Position numbers and translations under genes: made by a program. The notes under the pieces were generated by a model that worked only from the letters and a program-made list of their open reading frames with translations, did not search any database and was not told where the DNA came from. From Lachnoclostridium sp. UBA1308 (GTDB lineage: Bacteria; Bacillota; Clostridia; Lachnospirales; Lachnospiraceae), in assembly GCA_002307215.1 (NCBI GenBank), contig DBTU01000002.1, positions 1-7,564 on the forward strand: 7,564 nucleotides of DNA. Direction: 5' to 3'. Of this stretch, positions 6,433 to 7,564 are shown in pieces; the first letter of the stretch is position 1; every line of letters starts with the position of its first letter.

Positions 6433-7473
6433 ATGTTCTTTTACATTTTTTTATTAGTATTATCGACAGCTTCCTCCTTTTGTTATTCAAAATCAAGGGA
6501 TGTAAATGTTTCCACTTTTTTTTTAATTACAACCTTTTTAATACTTTTTACTCCGTCTGCATTGCGATTTGGTATTGGAGAAGATTATTTTAATTATGTA
6601 GAAATATTCAACATAATTAGTAAAGGTTTACCGACTAGATCAGAAATAGGTTTTTATTTTATATGCAAGTTTGTGAGTTTGATGGGGTTGGATGTTCAGT
6701 GGTTATTTGTCATTGTTTCTTTCCTTACAATTCTTTTTCTTTTTCTTTCCATAGATAAAAAATACTTTTTCTTATGTATTCCTGTATACATGATGCTTTT
6801 ATATTGTGAATCATACAATATCATAAGGCAAATACTAGCTTCTTCGATTTGTTTGTTTTCAACAAAGTGCTTTATCAACAAGAAAAAGATCAAAGGCATT
6901 CTGATGTGCCTTTTAGCAGCTACTTTTCATTCAAGTTCATTCATTGTGCTGTTTGTATTACTATTAACACTTCTTGTCAATATAAGTAAATCACTTAGTT
7001 ATATGATATATATATCACTATTTATTGTATTTTTATGCTTCGATGTCATGGGAGTATTTCAAAATATTACTTACATATCATATTACAGATATTACTTGAC
7101 TACGATGAATTACAGCGAAACCCCAATTAAAAGTGGAATTGGAATAATACTTCAAACAGTGATATTGTTTACCGCTCTGTACTATTGCAATGAAAATGAG
7201 AACAATAATGATTCTGAACATGCTGTATGTGTTCTAATGATTCTTTGTCTCTTAATTGGTCAGTTGCTAATGAATAAAATATCTGTGTTTTATCGCTTTG
7301 CGTCGGTTTTTTATTTTAGCTATATGATTATATTCCCACGAATATATAAGTCTAATTCAAAGTATCGGTCATTGGGATTAATAATGATAAGCAGCATAAT
7401 ATGCTTGTTGTTTATTATGAATATATCAAAAGATCAATGGGCGGTAATCCCATACCAGTCAATATTTCATTAA
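6433..7473 (+). CDS. wzy: EpsG-family O-antigen/exopolysaccharide polymerase (Wzy-like)
   Basis: This 346-residue, very hydrophobic protein has about ten predicted membrane spans by eye. It carries the EpsG-family (PF14897) signature: ALRFGIGEDYFNYVEIFN at residues 43-60, RSEIGFYFI at 69-77, NIIRQILASSI at 129-139 and ATFHSSSFIVL at 163-173, with YRFASVFYF at 287-295 near the end. Family members are taken to be polymerases that join flipped repeat units in the periplasm, so pairing with the upstream Wzx is expected. The wzy symbol is functional, since such proteins share little sequence. The ATG at 6433 has AGGA at 6423-6426, six bases upstream, within the GT2 gene's end. An ATG at 6429 is in another frame and closes quickly. 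It is the most AT-rich gene here (one 60-base row, 6721-6780, has 12 G/C). A run of nine T spans codons 28-31. Confidence 0.88.
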   Translation: MFFYIFLLVLSTASSFCYSKSRDVNVSTFFLITTFLILFTPSALRFGIGEDYFNYVEIFNIISKGLPTRSEIGFYFICKFVSLMGLDVQWLFVIVSFLTILFLFLSIDKKYFFLCIPVYMMLLYCESYNIIRQILASSICLFSTKCFINKKKIKGILMCLLAATFHSSSFIVLFVLLLTLLVNISKSLSYMIYISLFIVFLCFDVMGVFQNITYISYYRYYLTTMNYSETPIKSGIGIILQTVILFTALYYCNENENNNDSEHAVCVLMILCLLIGQLLMNKISVFYRFASVFYFSYMIIFPRIYKSNSKYRSLGLIMISSIICLLFIMNISKDQWAVIPYQSIFH

Positions 7474-7564
7474 TGCTCAAACTCGAAATTGCATCTTGTT
7501 TACGACGGTTTAAGTCAAAAATAATAATTAAAACGGTATACCTTGAAATCCCGGACATTTTGTA
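7473..7564 (+). CDS. Start of next cluster gene, cut by window end
   Basis: An ATG at 7473 overlaps the polymerase stop (TAATG) and stays open to the window edge, giving MLKLEIASCLRRFKSKIIIK and then TVYLEIPDIL. The coupling pattern matches the gene junctions earlier in the cluster. The basic, amphipathic opening is reminiscent of some sugar O-acetyltransferases or glycosyltransferases, but 30 residues are too few to assign. An open run of this length in AT-rich DNA is suggestive, not decisive. Confidence 0.5.
   Translation, partial: MLKLEIASCLRRFKSKIIIKTVYLEIPDIL

Noticed and set aside
1..7564. CRISPR array, tRNA, rRNA or toxin-antitoxin pair
   Set aside because: No regularly spaced repeats, no cloverleaf or rRNA signatures and no small paired genes were seen on either strand.

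Overview
The window is part of a surface-polysaccharide (O-antigen or capsule) gene cluster. It combines a Wzx-type flippase, a sugar-nucleotide aminotransferase, a WbqC-family protein, an extended SDR sugar-nucleotide enzyme, a family 2 glycosyltransferase and an EpsG/Wzy-type polymerase. Every intact gene reads on the + strand. The Wzx/Wzy logic fits a Gram-negative cell, but there is no rRNA, tRNA or housekeeping gene, so I do not name a genus.

Region 1 (1-845) is insertion-sequence wreckage. An N-terminal IS5-family transposase fragment with an in-frame stop ends near 188. It is followed by an IS66-family remnant: an intact tnpB (255-599) and a tnpC that has lost one base near 682 and loses its transposase reading after about 800. 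An 11-step hairpin (10 bp perfect) sits over the tnpB stop. The flippase gene begins only about 45 bases after the last recognisable tnpC codon, so the IS debris forms the left edge of the cluster as seen here.

Region 2 (846-4077) is a tight three-gene unit: wzx, a DegT/VioA-like PLP aminotransferase and a WbqC-family gene. They are joined by ATGA and GTGA stop/start overlaps. The aminotransferase probably makes an amino-dideoxyhexose on a nucleotide carrier. WbqC may modify that amino group, a role that is only proposed in the literature.

Region 3 (4078-7564) is clearly more AT-rich and less tightly packed. It holds a 146-base gap, the SDR gene, a 253-base gap with the tail of a broken unrecognised gene, the GT2 gene, the EpsG/Wzy-like polymerase, and the first about 30 codons of another gene, joined to the polymerase by a TAATG overlap. 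The change in composition and spacing at about 4078 suggests the cluster was assembled from at least two sources. Nucleotide-sugar precursor genes (for example rmlA/rmlB) are not in the window, so the sugar assignment is inference. I saw no wholly new system. The best leads are the VioA-like/WbqC pairing, the mosaic junctions, and 9-base homopolymers near the 5' ends of two key genes.
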